DNA from: Steroidobacteraceae bacterium
GTDB taxonomy: Bacteria > Pseudomonadota > Gammaproteobacteria > Steroidobacterales > Steroidobacteraceae
Length of the DNA stretch: 64,000 bases
Reading direction: 5' to 3'
NCBI GenBank assembly: GCA_041395505.1
Contig: JAWLAG010000002.1
Location: 1 to 64,000 of the forward strand
Part shown: one piece after another, positions 45,202-54,471 of the stretch
Layout of the letters: each line of letters starts with the position of its first letter
Numbering within the stretch: position 1 is the stretch's first letter
Position numbers and translations under genes: made by a program
The notes under the pieces: generated by a model
The model's database searches: none
What the model was told of the DNA's origin: nothing
The model's input: only the letters and a program-made list of their open reading frames with translations

Positions 45202-45856
45202 GCGGCGGTTCGTCGACCTCGAGTCTTCGCGCAAGGCAGGGCAGCAGGTTCGCGGCAGATGCAGCGACCGACTGTTGCGTGCCGAGCGTCGCCAGGTCGG
45301 TCATCGCAAGACCCGCGTATCCGCAGGGATTGATCCTTGCGAACGGCGCGAGGTCCATCGCGACGTTGAATGCGAGACCATGGTAGCTGCCATTCTTGCG
45401 CACACGTATTCCGACACTCGCGATTTTCGCTCCGGACACATACACGCCCGGTGCATCCGCACGCGCCGCCGCTCGGTAGCCGAGCGCAGCGAGATAGTCA
45501 ACCACGGCGGACTCGAGTGCGCTCACCAGCCAGCGCACGGCGCGCTCGCGCCGACGCAGATCGAGCAACGGATAGACCATCAACTGGCCGGGGCCGTGAT
45601 AGGTCACCTGGCCGCCCCGATCGACACGCACGACGTCGATGGACCCGGCGTCGAGAACATGGGCCGGGTCGGCATTCATCCCCAGGGTGAACACGGGTGG
45701 ATGCTCGAGCAGCCAAAGTTCATCGGGCGTATTTTGATCGCGCGCTTCCGTGTATGCCTGCATCGCCCGCCAGGTCGGCTCATAGGGCTGCCTGCCGAGC
45801 CAGCGCGCGCGCAGCGGCTGCCGGCAGGGCTCAGGGCGTATTGCGGATTCCGGCAT
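45158..45856 (-). CDS. lipB: Octanoyl-[acyl-carrier-protein]:protein N-octanoyltransferase
   Basis: LipB transfers octanoate from ACP to lipoyl domains. The 232-residue protein has K144 in SGAKIASVGIRV and the acyl-enzyme cysteine C178 in RINPCGYAGLAM, with the RGGQVTYHGPGQL signature near residue 80. The start MPESAIRPEP was chosen over a longer reading that would lie within lipA; it still overlaps lipA by 26 bases. Running leftward after lipA, the pair is in the order lipA-lipB, the reverse of E. coli. Confidence 0.95.
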   Translation of the reverse strand: MPESAIRPEPCRQPLRARWLGRQPYEPTWRAMQAYTEARDQNTPDELWLLEHPPVFTLGMNADPAHVLDAGSIDVVRVDRGGQVTYHGPGQLMVYPLLDLRRRERAVRWLVSALESAVVDYLAALGYRAAARADAPGVYVSGAKIASVGIRVRKNGSYHGLAFNVAMDLAPFARINPCGYAGLAMTDLATLGTQQSVAASAANLLPCLARRLEVDEPPLSRDGFLPFGSAAH

Positions 45857-46856
45857 TGTTGCCAGCCAGCGCCCGCTCCGCCCTGTAACTCGAGCGAACC
45901 AGAGGCCCTGCGACACATTCGCGAAAACCCATCGCCAGTGCGGTATCACGCAGTGCCGAGAACTCCTGCGGCGAGACGAAACGGGCGACTGGCAGGTGAT
46001 GCACCGTCGGCTGCAGATACTGCCCGAGGGTCAGGAGGTCGACCGAGCGCGCACGCAGGTCGCGCATGCATTGGATGACCTCGTCCTCGCTTTCTCCCAA
46101 CCCCAGCATGAGGCTGGATTTGGTCAGCACGGCGGGCGCGTGTCGTTTGGCGTGTTCGAGAACTGCGAGCGTTTGCGTATAGCTGGCGCGTGGATCACGC
46201 ACGGGGTGCGTGAGGCGCTCGACGGTCTCGATATTCTGCGCGAAGACCGCAATCCCACTGTCGACGACCACTTCGACCGCAGCAGGATCGCCGCAGAAAT
46301 CCGGCGTCAGCACCTCCACCTGGGTCTGCGGCGACAGTTCGATGATCGCCCGAACGGTTGCAGCGAAATGCCGGGCGCCACCATCGGCGAGATCGTCGCG
46401 ATTCACCGAGGTGAGCACGACGTAACGCAAGCCCATCAACTGCACGCTGCGCGCCGTGTTGAGCGGCTCCTCGCGATCGAGCCAGCCGCGTGGATTGCCG
46501 GTATCCACAGCACAGAACCTACAGGCTCGCGTACAAACTTCGCCAAGCAGCATGATGGTCGCCGTGCCGGCGTTCCAGCACTCCCCGATGTTGGGGCAAT
46601 GTGCTTGCTCGCATACGGTCGCGAGCCGATGTTCGCGCACGATCTTGCGCACGTCGTTGAAGCCCTCGCCCGCGGGCATCTGTGCGCGCAACCAGCGCGG
46701 CTTGCCGCTGTCGCGGCGTACCGTCACGCCGTTGCGTTTTTTCTGGCCATCGCGAATCGCGGTGAAGCCCTGCTCGGTCAGGTATTTGTCGCCGCTGCGC
46801 GGGGCTTCACGGCTGATAGTGACCGGAATGTCCTTGAGGCGGCTCATGTGGGGCAA
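45831..46856 (-). CDS. lipA: Lipoyl synthase
   Basis: LipA inserts two sulfurs into octanoyl domains using SAM and two iron-sulfur clusters. The 341-residue protein has the auxiliary-cluster cysteines C82, C87 and C93 (CEQAHCPNIGEC), the radical-SAM cysteines C108, C112 and C115 (CTRACRFC), and the C-terminal RSSYRA motif with the serine ligand. The start lies 13 bases inside the murU 3' end, so the gene may be coupled to murU-amgK. Confidence 0.97.
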   Translation of the reverse strand: MPHMSRLKDIPVTISREAPRSGDKYLTEQGFTAIRDGQKKRNGVTVRRDSGKPRWLRAQMPAGEGFNDVRKIVREHRLATVCEQAHCPNIGECWNAGTATIMLLGEVCTRACRFCAVDTGNPRGWLDREEPLNTARSVQLMGLRYVVLTSVNRDDLADGGARHFAATVRAIIELSPQTQVEVLTPDFCGDPAAVEVVVDSGIAVFAQNIETVERLTHPVRDPRASYTQTLAVLEHAKRHAPAVLTKSSLMLGLGESEDEVIQCMRDLRARSVDLLTLGQYLQPTVHHLPVARFVSPQEFSALRDTALAMGFRECVAGPLVRSSYRAERALAGNNAGIRNTP

Positions 46857-47548
46857 CGATACGGCATTTCATGCTCGCTTGCAGTGGCCAGGCGCACTTG
46901 CCGGTCGAGATCCCGGAGCCGCTCGGGCGTACCGACGTCATGCCAGAGGCCATCATGGCGCACGCCCATGATGCGACCCGCGCTGATTTCGGGCGCAAGG
47001 ACATCGAGCAGTTTGCGCTTGCCCGATGCCAGGCCGGCGAAGAGGGTCGGATCGTAGATCGCGATGCCGGAGAACGTAAGCCGCGTTGGCGCCGAGCCGA
47101 CGATACCAGCGGCATCGAGTGAGAAATCTCCCCGCGGATGGTGGGTGGGATTGGCGACCAGAACCAGGGTCGCAAGCGCGCCCGGATGAAGTCGCAGCCG
47201 TGAAAATTCGAAGTCACAGTAGATATCGCCGTTGACCACCAGGAATGGCTCGCTTGAGAGCCAGCGTTGCGCCGCCACGATGCCGCCCGCCGTCTCGAGC
47301 GCTTCGCGTCCTTCATCGCTGAAGTGCACACGCAGGCCCCAGCGTGAGCCATCCTTGACGAATTCGCGGATTCTTTGCCCCAGCCAGGCAAGATTGATCA
47401 CGACTTCGCGCACACCGGCCGCGTGCAGATTGCCAAGGTGGTAGTCGATGAGCGGCCTGCCGGCAACCTCGAGCAGCGGCTTCGGCAGCCGATCCGTCAA
47501 CGGACGCATGCGCTCACCGCGGCCCGCCGCGAGTATCATCGCCTTCAT
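46844..47548 (-). CDS. murU: N-acetylmuramate alpha-1-phosphate uridylyltransferase
   Basis: MurU makes UDP-MurNAc from MurNAc-1-phosphate in cell-wall recycling, a route that bypasses MurA and the fosfomycin target. The 234-residue nucleotidyltransferase starts MKAMILAAGRGERMRPLTD, with the consensus Rossmann-type signature, KPLLEVAGRPLI and VVNGDIYCDF. Mannose-1-phosphate guanylyltransferases look similar, but the ATGA overlap with the upstream amgK supports MurU. Confidence 0.92.
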   Translation of the reverse strand: MKAMILAAGRGERMRPLTDRLPKPLLEVAGRPLIDYHLGNLHAAGVREVVINLAWLGQRIREFVKDGSRWGLRVHFSDEGREALETAGGIVAAQRWLSSEPFLVVNGDIYCDFEFSRLRLHPGALATLVLVANPTHHPRGDFSLDAAGIVGSAPTRLTFSGIAIYDPTLFAGLASGKRKLLDVLAPEISAGRIMGVRHDGLWHDVGTPERLRDLDRQVRLATASEHEMPYRCPT

Positions 47549-48603
47549 TGCGCGACCGTCGCGAGCGCCCGTTCCGTCGCAACGGGAAGCTCATCCGCAA
47601 GCTGCTCGAGGTAGTCCGCGAGCACGCCTAGCTCGGGAAATCTGCGGCAGCCGTCGATCGTATAGCGCAGCGTGAGCGGCAGGTCGCGCAGGTAGCCGGC
47701 TTTGCCATCCCGATGCCAGAGGCGTGCGAAAATGCCGAGCACCTTGAGATGACGCTGCACGCCGGCGAGTTCCACCCAGCGCGTGAACTCCGGGAAATCG
47801 CCCGCCTCGGCACCACATCCGCTGAGTGCCGTGTGATAGCGCGCCAGCCATTCGAGCCATGTTGCACGCGGCCACTCGATATAGCAGTCCTTGAGAAGGG
47901 AGACCGGGTCATAGCCGATGGGCCCGGCGAGCGCGTCCTGGAAATCGAGGACACCCGGATTGCGTTCGGCAAGCAGCATCAGATTGCGCGTATGGTAATC
48001 GCGATGCACGAATACGACCGGCTGCGCGAGCAACTCACCGATCAGAAAGTCGAACGCGGCTCGCAGCATGCCTGCGGTATCGGTGGTGACATCGAGATCG
48101 AGATGACGCTGCAGGAACCATTGCGGCATGAGCTGCATCTCGCGCTCGAGCGCCGCTGCATCGTAGCGGGCGAGCTCGGCCGTTGCGGGCTGCGCATCGA
48201 CCTGGATTGCGAGCAGTGCCCGCAACGCATCGTCATACAGGCGGTGCGGATCCGCACCCTGGCGCAGTGCCGCCAGGTATTGGCGATCACCGAAATCCTC
48301 AAGCAACAGAAAACCGCGCCCCAGATCGCTCGCGAGCACGGCCGGCACGTGCACACCTGCGTGACCCAGCAATTTGCCAATGCGCAGGTAGGGCTCGATG
48401 TCCTCATGCTCGGGCGGAGCATCCATGACGATACGGCTTGCGCCGTCGTGATCGATGACGCGGAAATAACGCCGGAAACTCGCGTCGGCCGATGCGATCG
48501 CAAGGCTACGCACTCGACAACCGAGGTCGCCCTGGAGCCAGCCCGCGAGGAGCTCCCGTCGTGGGTCGACCGGCTGACTACTTTCTGCTCCAGCATGTTG
48601 CAT
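47545..48603 (-). CDS. amgK: N-acetylmuramate/N-acetylglucosamine anomeric kinase
   Basis: AmgK phosphorylates MurNAc and GlcNAc at C1 in the recycling pathway that feeds MurU. The 352-residue aminoglycoside-phosphotransferase-fold protein has the catalytic loop VHRDYHTRNLML and the metal-binding LDFQDALAGPIGYD. It overlaps murU by four bases and diverges from lptD across only 23 bases, an arrangement also found in pseudomonads. Confidence 0.94.
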   Translation of the reverse strand: MQHAGAESSQPVDPRRELLAGWLQGDLGCRVRSLAIASADASFRRYFRVIDHDGASRIVMDAPPEHEDIEPYLRIGKLLGHAGVHVPAVLASDLGRGFLLLEDFGDRQYLAALRQGADPHRLYDDALRALLAIQVDAQPATAELARYDAAALEREMQLMPQWFLQRHLDLDVTTDTAGMLRAAFDFLIGELLAQPVVFVHRDYHTRNLMLLAERNPGVLDFQDALAGPIGYDPVSLLKDCYIEWPRATWLEWLARYHTALSGCGAEAGDFPEFTRWVELAGVQRHLKVLGIFARLWHRDGKAGYLRDLPLTLRYTIDGCRRFPELGVLADYLEQLADELPVATERALATVAQ

Positions 48604-48626
48604 CGCGCCATTATAATGTGTGCGCC
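48604..48626. promoter_or_regulatory. Minimal divergent region between amgK and lptD
   Basis: The two start codons are 23 bases apart. Its centre has the palindrome ATTATAAT, which reads as a -10-like TATAAT on both strands at 48610-48617. Used as such, it would give near-leaderless mRNAs. Promoters deeper in the opposing coding sequences are the alternative. No good -35 was seen at 16-18 bases. Confidence 0.3.
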
Positions 48627-50885
48627 ATGCCCAACCGGCGAGTACATCGCAGTTCCTTTAGCGCGCCGGCGGCCGTCGTGCTGCTCAGCATGGGGCTGCC
48701 CGCCGTCGTCGGCGCCGCCGACGCCGATTGCGAACAACCGCCGGCCGATCAGACGCCCGCGACGCCCGCTGCGACGCGCGCAGTCGATGCCAATGCGCCC
48801 ATCGAGATCGAAAGCGACCGCTCGGTCCTCGGATTGAATGGCAACGCCACGGTCAGCGGCCGGGTCACCGTGCGCCAGGGCGATCGCGAGATACACGCCG
48901 ATGAAATGGAATACTCGCAAGAGGAACGGGCGCTGACCCTGAGAGGCAATATCGAGTACGAGGACCCGTTGCTGCGGCTGCGGGGCCGCAATGGCAACTA
49001 CGCCACGACAGGCGGTGCGGATTTTCAGGGCGCGGAATTCGAACTGAAGCAGCGCGGCGCCAGGGGACGCGCCGACAATGCCGCGCTCGGCCTCGACGGG
49101 CTCATCGCATTGCGCGGCGTCAGTTTCACGAGTTGTCCGCGCGATGACGAGGCCTGGGCGCTCGAGGCCGACAGCATCACCCTCGATCCGCGCCGGCGCA
49201 ACGGCGTCGGCCGCGGCGCCCGGGTGAGATTCAAGGGCGTACCGATACTCTACACGCCATGGATCTCCTTCCCGATCGGCACGCAGCGAAAGAGCGGTTT
49301 CCTGTTTCCCAATGTCGGCAATTCCTCGCGCAGCGGCTTCGAACTGCAGACACCCTATTACGTCAACATCGCGCCCAACATCGATGCGACCTTCGAGCCG
49401 CGGTTGTACAGCAAGCGCGGCGTCGAGCTGGGCGGTGAGCTGCGTTATCTCGATGAACACAGCCTCGCGTCGTTGACCGCGCGCTTCCTGCCCGGCGACC
49501 GGGCCGTAGCCGCCGATCTTGCCAGCAACCCGTTGCGCAGCAGCAATCGTGACCGCAGTTTCGTGCAACTGCGCCAGGAGACCCGGCTGCCCGGTGACTG
49601 GCGCATGTTGATCGATGCGGCCAATGTCAGCGATCGCGAATATTTCGAGGATTTTGGCCAGGGCCCGGAAGGGACGAGCCAGCCTTTCGTCCCCCGCAAT
49701 CTCGCCCTGCGCTATCGCGACAACAACTGGCGCCTGGGTGCCGAGATCCAGCACTTTCAGACACTGGACAGGAGCCTGACGCCGCTCGAACAGCCCTATG
49801 CGTCGCTGCCGCGTCTTGCCGCAGCCGGGCAGTACTGGGTCGGGCCGGGCCACCGCCTGGGTGTCGGCATGGATGCCGAGCTCGTGAATTTCGACCGCGA
49901 CGCGGGCGTGACCGGCTGGCGCATGGATCTGGCGCCGAGACTTTCACTCGACTGGGCCGGAAGCGGCTATTTCCTTCGCCCCACTGCCGGGTTTCGCGTG
50001 ACAAATTACCAACTGGACGGCACAGCCCCCGGCGAGGCGCGGAGCCCGTCCCGCAGGTTGCCTTTCGCGAGCCTCGATGGCGGCTTGATCCTCGAGCGGC
50101 GCAACAGCTCGAGCTACGTCACGCTGGAGCCGCGCGCCTTGTACCTGTACACGCCGTTTCGCGCACAGGATGACCTGCCGGTATTCGACACCGCCTTGCC
50201 GGATGGCGATCTCGTGCAATTGTTTCGCGATAATCGCTATGTCGGGCCGGACCGCGTCAGCGATGCCAATCAACTGAGCCTTGGCGTGACGGCGCGCTAC
50301 AACGACCTGAAGACCGGTCGCCAGAAAGTCGCCGCCTCCATTGGCCAGATCTACTATTTTTCATCGCCGCGGGTGCGTTTGCCCGACGAAGTGACAGCCG
50401 AACGTCGCAGCAGTGACTTGATCGCTCAGCTGTCGGTCAACGCCCTGTCCAATTGGTATGTCGACCTCGCCACGCAATGGAACACCGACCTCGGTTCGAG
50501 CGAGCGCGCCCAGGCACAGCTGCGCTACCAGAGCGCGGCGAATCGCGTGGTCAATCTCGGCTATCGTATGCAGCGCGATCGGCTCCGCCAGGCAGAGTTT
50601 TCCGCAGCATGGCCCGTGGCCCGGAACCTGCAGGCATTTGCCCGCATCGTGCGTGACCTCGATGCAGACCAGGCAATCGAGAAATTCGCCGGTCTCGAGT
50701 ATCGCGCCTGCTGTTGGGGACTGCGCCTCGTGGCACGACGGTTCGTATCGAGCCGCACCGGCGAGCAGGACACCGGCATCTATCTGCAACTGGAACTCAC
50801 CGGCCTCGCCAGTGTCGGAGTGCCAGCAGACGCTTTTCTCGAGCGATCAATTCGTGGATACTCGCCGCCCCGGCAGTCGCGCTAG
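48627..50885 (+). CDS. lptD: LPS-assembly outer-membrane protein LptD
   Basis: LptD is the outer-membrane barrel that, with LptE, inserts lipopolysaccharide in the outer leaflet. The 752-residue protein has a signal peptide (residues about 1-28), an N-terminal OstA jelly-roll (residues about 55-175, IEIESDRSVLGLNGNATVSG) and a 26-strand-type barrel. Conserved cysteines appear near the mature N-terminus (ADADCEQ), in SFTSCPRDDEAW and as CC in EYRACCWGLRL. The start MPNRRVHRSS was chosen because the longer reading runs through amgK. It begins the lptD-surA-pdxA-rsmA-(usp)-apaG-apaH operon. Confidence 0.97.
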   Translation: MPNRRVHRSSFSAPAAVVLLSMGLPAVVGAADADCEQPPADQTPATPAATRAVDANAPIEIESDRSVLGLNGNATVSGRVTVRQGDREIHADEMEYSQEERALTLRGNIEYEDPLLRLRGRNGNYATTGGADFQGAEFELKQRGARGRADNAALGLDGLIALRGVSFTSCPRDDEAWALEADSITLDPRRRNGVGRGARVRFKGVPILYTPWISFPIGTQRKSGFLFPNVGNSSRSGFELQTPYYVNIAPNIDATFEPRLYSKRGVELGGELRYLDEHSLASLTARFLPGDRAVAADLASNPLRSSNRDRSFVQLRQETRLPGDWRMLIDAANVSDREYFEDFGQGPEGTSQPFVPRNLALRYRDNNWRLGAEIQHFQTLDRSLTPLEQPYASLPRLAAAGQYWVGPGHRLGVGMDAELVNFDRDAGVTGWRMDLAPRLSLDWAGSGYFLRPTAGFRVTNYQLDGTAPGEARSPSRRLPFASLDGGLILERRNSSSYVTLEPRALYLYTPFRAQDDLPVFDTALPDGDLVQLFRDNRYVGPDRVSDANQLSLGVTARYNDLKTGRQKVAASIGQIYYFSSPRVRLPDEVTAERRSSDLIAQLSVNALSNWYVDLATQWNTDLGSSERAQAQLRYQSAANRVVNLGYRMQRDRLRQAEFSAAWPVARNLQAFARIVRDLDADQAIEKFAGLEYRACCWGLRLVARRFVSSRTGEQDTGIYLQLELTGLASVGVPADAFLERSIRGYSPPRQSR

Positions 50886-50912
50886 CGGCCCAACCAGCCT
50901 GATTGTAACTAT

Positions 50913-52226
50913 ATGAAATTATTGGATAATAATCCGTTCCTGGCGCTCATGATGCTGGTGCTGGCACTGCCCGAGGGCGCGCAGGCCAGCGAGCTCGGTG
51001 GCCCCGGTACGCTGCTCGACAGGGTGGTCGCCGTGGTCAACGACGGCATCGTGCTCGAGAGCGAGCTCGACGCGCAATTGACGCTGATCAGCCAGCGCCT
51101 GCAGAGCCAGCAACAGGAGCTGCCGCCCGAGAACGTACTGCGCGAGCAGGTGCTCGAGCGACTGGTGCTGCAGGAGATTCAGATGCAGCGCGCCAAGCGC
51201 CTGGGTGTCAACGTGCCCGACGAGGCCGTGAACAACGCATTGCGGGAAATTGGCGAGCGCAACGGCCTCACGCTGGCGCAGCTGCCGGCGGCGATGGCTG
51301 CTCAAGGCGTTGACTACGCGAGTTACCGCAGCGGCATTCGCACGGAAATGACGCTCAACCTGCTGCGACAGCGCGACGTCCTGGCGCGCATCAACATCAG
51401 CCCGCGCGAACTCGACCGCTACATGGAAAAGCGCGCGGCGCAACCTTCACAGAGCGCCGAGTACAATGTGTCGCACATCCTCATCGCCGTTCCCGAGGCA
51501 GCGGCCCCCGAAGACATTGCGCGCGTAACGGCCCGGGCCGAGGACGTGCATCGTCGCGCCGCCGCAGGCGAAGACTTCGCCAAACTCGCTATCAGCTATT
51601 CCAACAGCCAGACAGCACTCGAGGGTGGCGAACTTGGCTGGCGCAAGGGCACGGAATTGCCGACCTTTCTCGAGGACGTCATCGTCAAGCTCGAGCCTGG
51701 CCAGGTCAGCGAGCTGCTGCGCACGCCATCGGGCTTCCACCTCGTGCGTCTCAATGAACGGCGCGGCGTCGGTGCGGGCAGCGCGGTCGAGCAGCAGTCG
51801 CATACGCGCCATATTCTTCTCAAACCGAACGAATTGCAGGACGACGCGACGGTGGCGCAGCGCCTGCGCGATATCCGCGCGCGCATTGTGAACGGCGAGG
51901 ACTTCGCAGGCATTGCCAAGACCGTCAGCGAGGATGTCGGCTCCGCCGCCAACGGTGGCGATCTTGGCTGGAACCCGGGCGGCACCTTCGTTCCCGAATT
52001 CGAAGCACAGCTCGCGAAGCTCGGCGAGAATGAAATCAGCGAGCCTTTTCGCACCCAGTTCGGCTGGCACATCGTGCAACTGCTCGGCAAGCGCAGTATC
52101 GACAACAGCGATGAAATCAAGCGGCGCCAGGCAATGCAGGAGCTGGTCATGAGCAAGGCCGACGACGAAACCGAATTGTGGCTGCGCCGCCTGCGCGATG
52201 AAGCCTACGTGGACCTGCGACTCTGA
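50913..52226 (+). CDS. surA: Periplasmic chaperone/PPIase SurA
   Basis: SurA escorts outer-membrane proteins such as LptD through the periplasm. The 437-residue protein has a signal peptide ending ALPEGAQA, the N-terminal chaperone domain (RVVAVVNDGIVLESEL) and two parvulin domains (YNVSHILIAVPEAA at about 185 and HTRHILLKPNE at about 295), then a C-terminal helix. The start has an unusually A/T-rich stretch of codons, which may favour initiation. It lies 27 bases downstream of lptD. Confidence 0.97.
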   Translation: MKLLDNNPFLALMMLVLALPEGAQASELGGPGTLLDRVVAVVNDGIVLESELDAQLTLISQRLQSQQQELPPENVLREQVLERLVLQEIQMQRAKRLGVNVPDEAVNNALREIGERNGLTLAQLPAAMAAQGVDYASYRSGIRTEMTLNLLRQRDVLARINISPRELDRYMEKRAAQPSQSAEYNVSHILIAVPEAAAPEDIARVTARAEDVHRRAAAGEDFAKLAISYSNSQTALEGGELGWRKGTELPTFLEDVIVKLEPGQVSELLRTPSGFHLVRLNERRGVGAGSAVEQQSHTRHILLKPNELQDDATVAQRLRDIRARIVNGEDFAGIAKTVSEDVGSAANGGDLGWNPGGTFVPEFEAQLAKLGENEISEPFRTQFGWHIVQLLGKRSIDNSDEIKRRQAMQELVMSKADDETELWLRRLRDEAYVDLRL

Positions 52227-53238
52227 CCTTGCGCGCACGAGGCCGCCACTGAGTGCCGTCCACAAACGCATCGCGTTGACCGCCGGCGAACCAGCCGGCA
52301 TCGGGCCCGATATCTGCCTCGACGTCGCCCGGCGCGAACTCGACTGCGAATTGGTCTGTTTCGCAAGCGCTGACGTCCTCGAGGCGCGTGCCCGGGCACT
52401 GGGCCATGGAGTCAGGATCGAGCGCTTTGATCCCAAACTGCGCCGACGTCACCAGGCCGGTGTGCTGCAGGTGCTGGATCTGCCCTACCCGCATCCGACC
52501 CGTGCCGGGATCATCGAGCCACGCAATGCACCGCAGCTGCTTGCGACTTTGCAGCAGGCCGTCGTTGCGGTGCGCGACCTTGCATTCGACGCGCTGGTCA
52601 CCGCGCCGGTCAACAAGGCGGCTCTCTCGACGCCCGCGCGCGTCTTTCACGGTCATACGGAATTCATCGCCCAATTGTGCGGCGCCTCGCAACCGGTGAT
52701 GCTGCTGGTCGGCGGCGGTCTGCGCGTCGCGCTTGCGACGACCCACCTGCCACTGCGCGAGGTGGCGTCTGCCATCTGCGCCGCGACGCTCGAACGCATC
52801 CTCGCTGTGCTGGACGATGGGCTCAGGCGCCACTTCGCAATTGCACGTCCGCGCCTGGCGGTCTGCGGCCTCAACCCGCATGCCGGGGAGAGCGGCCAAC
52901 TCGGTGACGAAGAGACCGCGGTCATCGCTCCTGCCGTGCATGCCGCTGCTTCGCGCGGCATCGACGTCGCGGGACCCTTCCCGGCAGATACGATATTCGT
53001 GCCGGACCAGCGCAGGGACTTCGATGCAATTCTCGCGATGTACCATGACCAGGGCTTGCCGGTTCTCAAGGCCGGAGCATTTGGCGCCGCGGTCAACGTG
53101 ACGCTCGGTTTGCCGATCATTCGCACGTCGGTCGATCACGGCACTGCGCTGTCGCTCGCGGCAACCGGCCGCGCATCGTCGGGAAGCCTGCTCGCGGCGA
53201 TCGAGACTGCGCTCGACATGGCACGCCAGACGGCGTGA
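52198..53238 (+). CDS. pdxA: 4-hydroxythreonine-4-phosphate dehydrogenase
   Basis: PdxA oxidises 4-hydroxythreonine phosphate in vitamin B6 synthesis. The 346-residue protein has the core IALTAGEPAGIGPDICLDVA and metal-binding histidines in HGHTEF, NPHAGESG and MYHDQGLPVLK. The only in-frame ATG upstream of the core overlaps surA by 29 bases and adds about 20 residues not typical of the family. A CTG start at 52249 would match family length better. It shares TGATG with rsmA. Confidence 0.95.
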   Translation: MKPTWTCDSDLARTRPPLSAVHKRIALTAGEPAGIGPDICLDVARRELDCELVCFASADVLEARARALGHGVRIERFDPKLRRRHQAGVLQVLDLPYPHPTRAGIIEPRNAPQLLATLQQAVVAVRDLAFDALVTAPVNKAALSTPARVFHGHTEFIAQLCGASQPVMLLVGGGLRVALATTHLPLREVASAICAATLERILAVLDDGLRRHFAIARPRLAVCGLNPHAGESGQLGDEETAVIAPAVHAAASRGIDVAGPFPADTIFVPDQRRDFDAILAMYHDQGLPVLKAGAFGAAVNVTLGLPIIRTSVDHGTALSLAATGRASSGSLLAAIETALDMARQTA

Positions 53239-54011
53239 TGCACGCGCGCAAGCGATTCGGTCAGCATTTTCTGCACGATCGCAATGTGATCGGCCGCATC
53301 ATCGCCGCCATTGCGCCGATGCCTGGCCAGCACTTCGTGGAAATCGGTCCGGGGCACGGCGCGCTGACCGAAAGCCTGGCGCAGTCCTGCGCGAGCATTG
53401 ATGCCATCGAAATTGATCGCGACCTGGCCGGGCTCCTGTGCAGCCGGTTCGAGGGAGCCGGACATGTGCATATCCACCAGGGCGACGCGCTGCAGTTCGA
53501 TCTGAAAAGCATCCCGGCCGCAGGCAGGTCGCGGCTGCGGGTGGTCGGCAACCTGCCGTATAACATATCGACGCCGCTGCTGTTTCATCTGCTCGGCGAG
53601 CGCGAAGCCATCGTCGACATGCATTTCATGCTGCAGCGCGAAGTGATCGAACGAATGACGGCGCCACCGGGTAATCGCCGTTACGGCCGCCTGACCGTCA
53701 TGCTTGCGCCCTATGCGAACATCCACCGGCTGTTCGACATAGGCCCGGGTGCTTTCACGCCAGCGCCGAAGGTCTGGTCGTCGGTCGTGCGGATCGATGT
53801 GCTGGAGAAGCCACGGTTCGCGGTCGACCAGCGTTATGCAAGGCTGGTCACTGCCGCATTTGCCATGCGTCGCAAGACCTTGCGCAACAGCCTGCGGGAA
53901 CTCCTCGATGCAGCGCAGATTTCGGCCTGCGGGATCGATCCCGGGGCCCGGGCGGAATCGCTCGCGCCGCAACAGTTTGCTACCCTTGCGCAATGCCTGC
54001 AAGCGAGCTAG
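53238..54011 (+). CDS. rsmA: 16S rRNA dimethyladenosine transferase KsgA
   Basis: RsmA dimethylates two adjacent adenosines near the 3' end of 16S rRNA. The 257-residue protein has the SAM motif EIGPGHGALTE and the catalytic NLPYNIST, with RKRFGQHFLHD at the N-terminus. The ATG shares one base with the pdxA stop (TGATG). A GTG one codon earlier is possible. Confidence 0.97.
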   Translation: MHARKRFGQHFLHDRNVIGRIIAAIAPMPGQHFVEIGPGHGALTESLAQSCASIDAIEIDRDLAGLLCSRFEGAGHVHIHQGDALQFDLKSIPAAGRSRLRVVGNLPYNISTPLLFHLLGEREAIVDMHFMLQREVIERMTAPPGNRRYGRLTVMLAPYANIHRLFDIGPGAFTPAPKVWSSVVRIDVLEKPRFAVDQRYARLVTAAFAMRRKTLRNSLRELLDAAQISACGIDPGARAESLAPQQFATLAQCLQAS

Positions 54012-54021
54012 CGTTCCCGCT

Positions 54022-54471
54022 GTGAGCCCATATCGTCACCTGCTCCTCGCCGTCGACCTGTCGCAGCACAGCCGCCAGGTCGCCCTGCGCGCCCAGCAGC
54101 TGGCGACCAGTTTTGGCGCGCGCCTCGACATCATCCACGTGGTCGAATTCGTGCCGGTCGAACCCATGGGCGAGACACTCATGCCCGCTGTCCAGATCGA
54201 AGAGGAGCTGCTCGAGCGCGCCCAGCAGCGGCTGGACCAGCTTGTAACCGATCTCAATCTGCAGGTCGAGGAACTGCACGTCGAAGCCGGCAATGTCAAG
54301 GCGGAGATATTGCGGGTCGCGCAGGAACGTAAAGTCGATCTGATCGTACTCGGCAGCCGTGAGCGCCACGGGTTGTCGATCATGATCAACCTCACGGAAG
54401 ATACCGTGCTGCACCAGTCACCCTGCGACGTGCTGGCAGTGCGAGTCGGCAATTCGAAAGCACAATCATGA
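54022..54471 (+). CDS. Universal stress protein (UspA family)
   Basis: This single-domain Usp of 149 residues has an N-terminal YRHLLLAVDLSQHSRQVAL and the C-terminal G-2x-G-9x-G(S/T)-like site, modified here as VLGSRERHGLSIMINLTEDTV. The core is followed by LHQSPCDVLAVRV. The nucleotide-binding glycines are not all present, so ATP binding is uncertain. A GTG start 10 bases after rsmA is used. Its presence between rsmA and apaG is uncommon. It overlaps apaG by ATGA. Confidence 0.85.
   Translation: MSPYRHLLLAVDLSQHSRQVALRAQQLATSFGARLDIIHVVEFVPVEPMGETLMPAVQIEEELLERAQQRLDQLVTDLNLQVEELHVEAGNVKAEILRVAQERKVDLIVLGSRERHGLSIMINLTEDTVLHQSPCDVLAVRVGNSKAQS

Noticed and set aside
48042..49853. Long leftward open frame opposite the lptD start region and continuing through amgK
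   Set aside because: It runs antisense to lptD and out of frame through amgK, both well supported. It has no family features.
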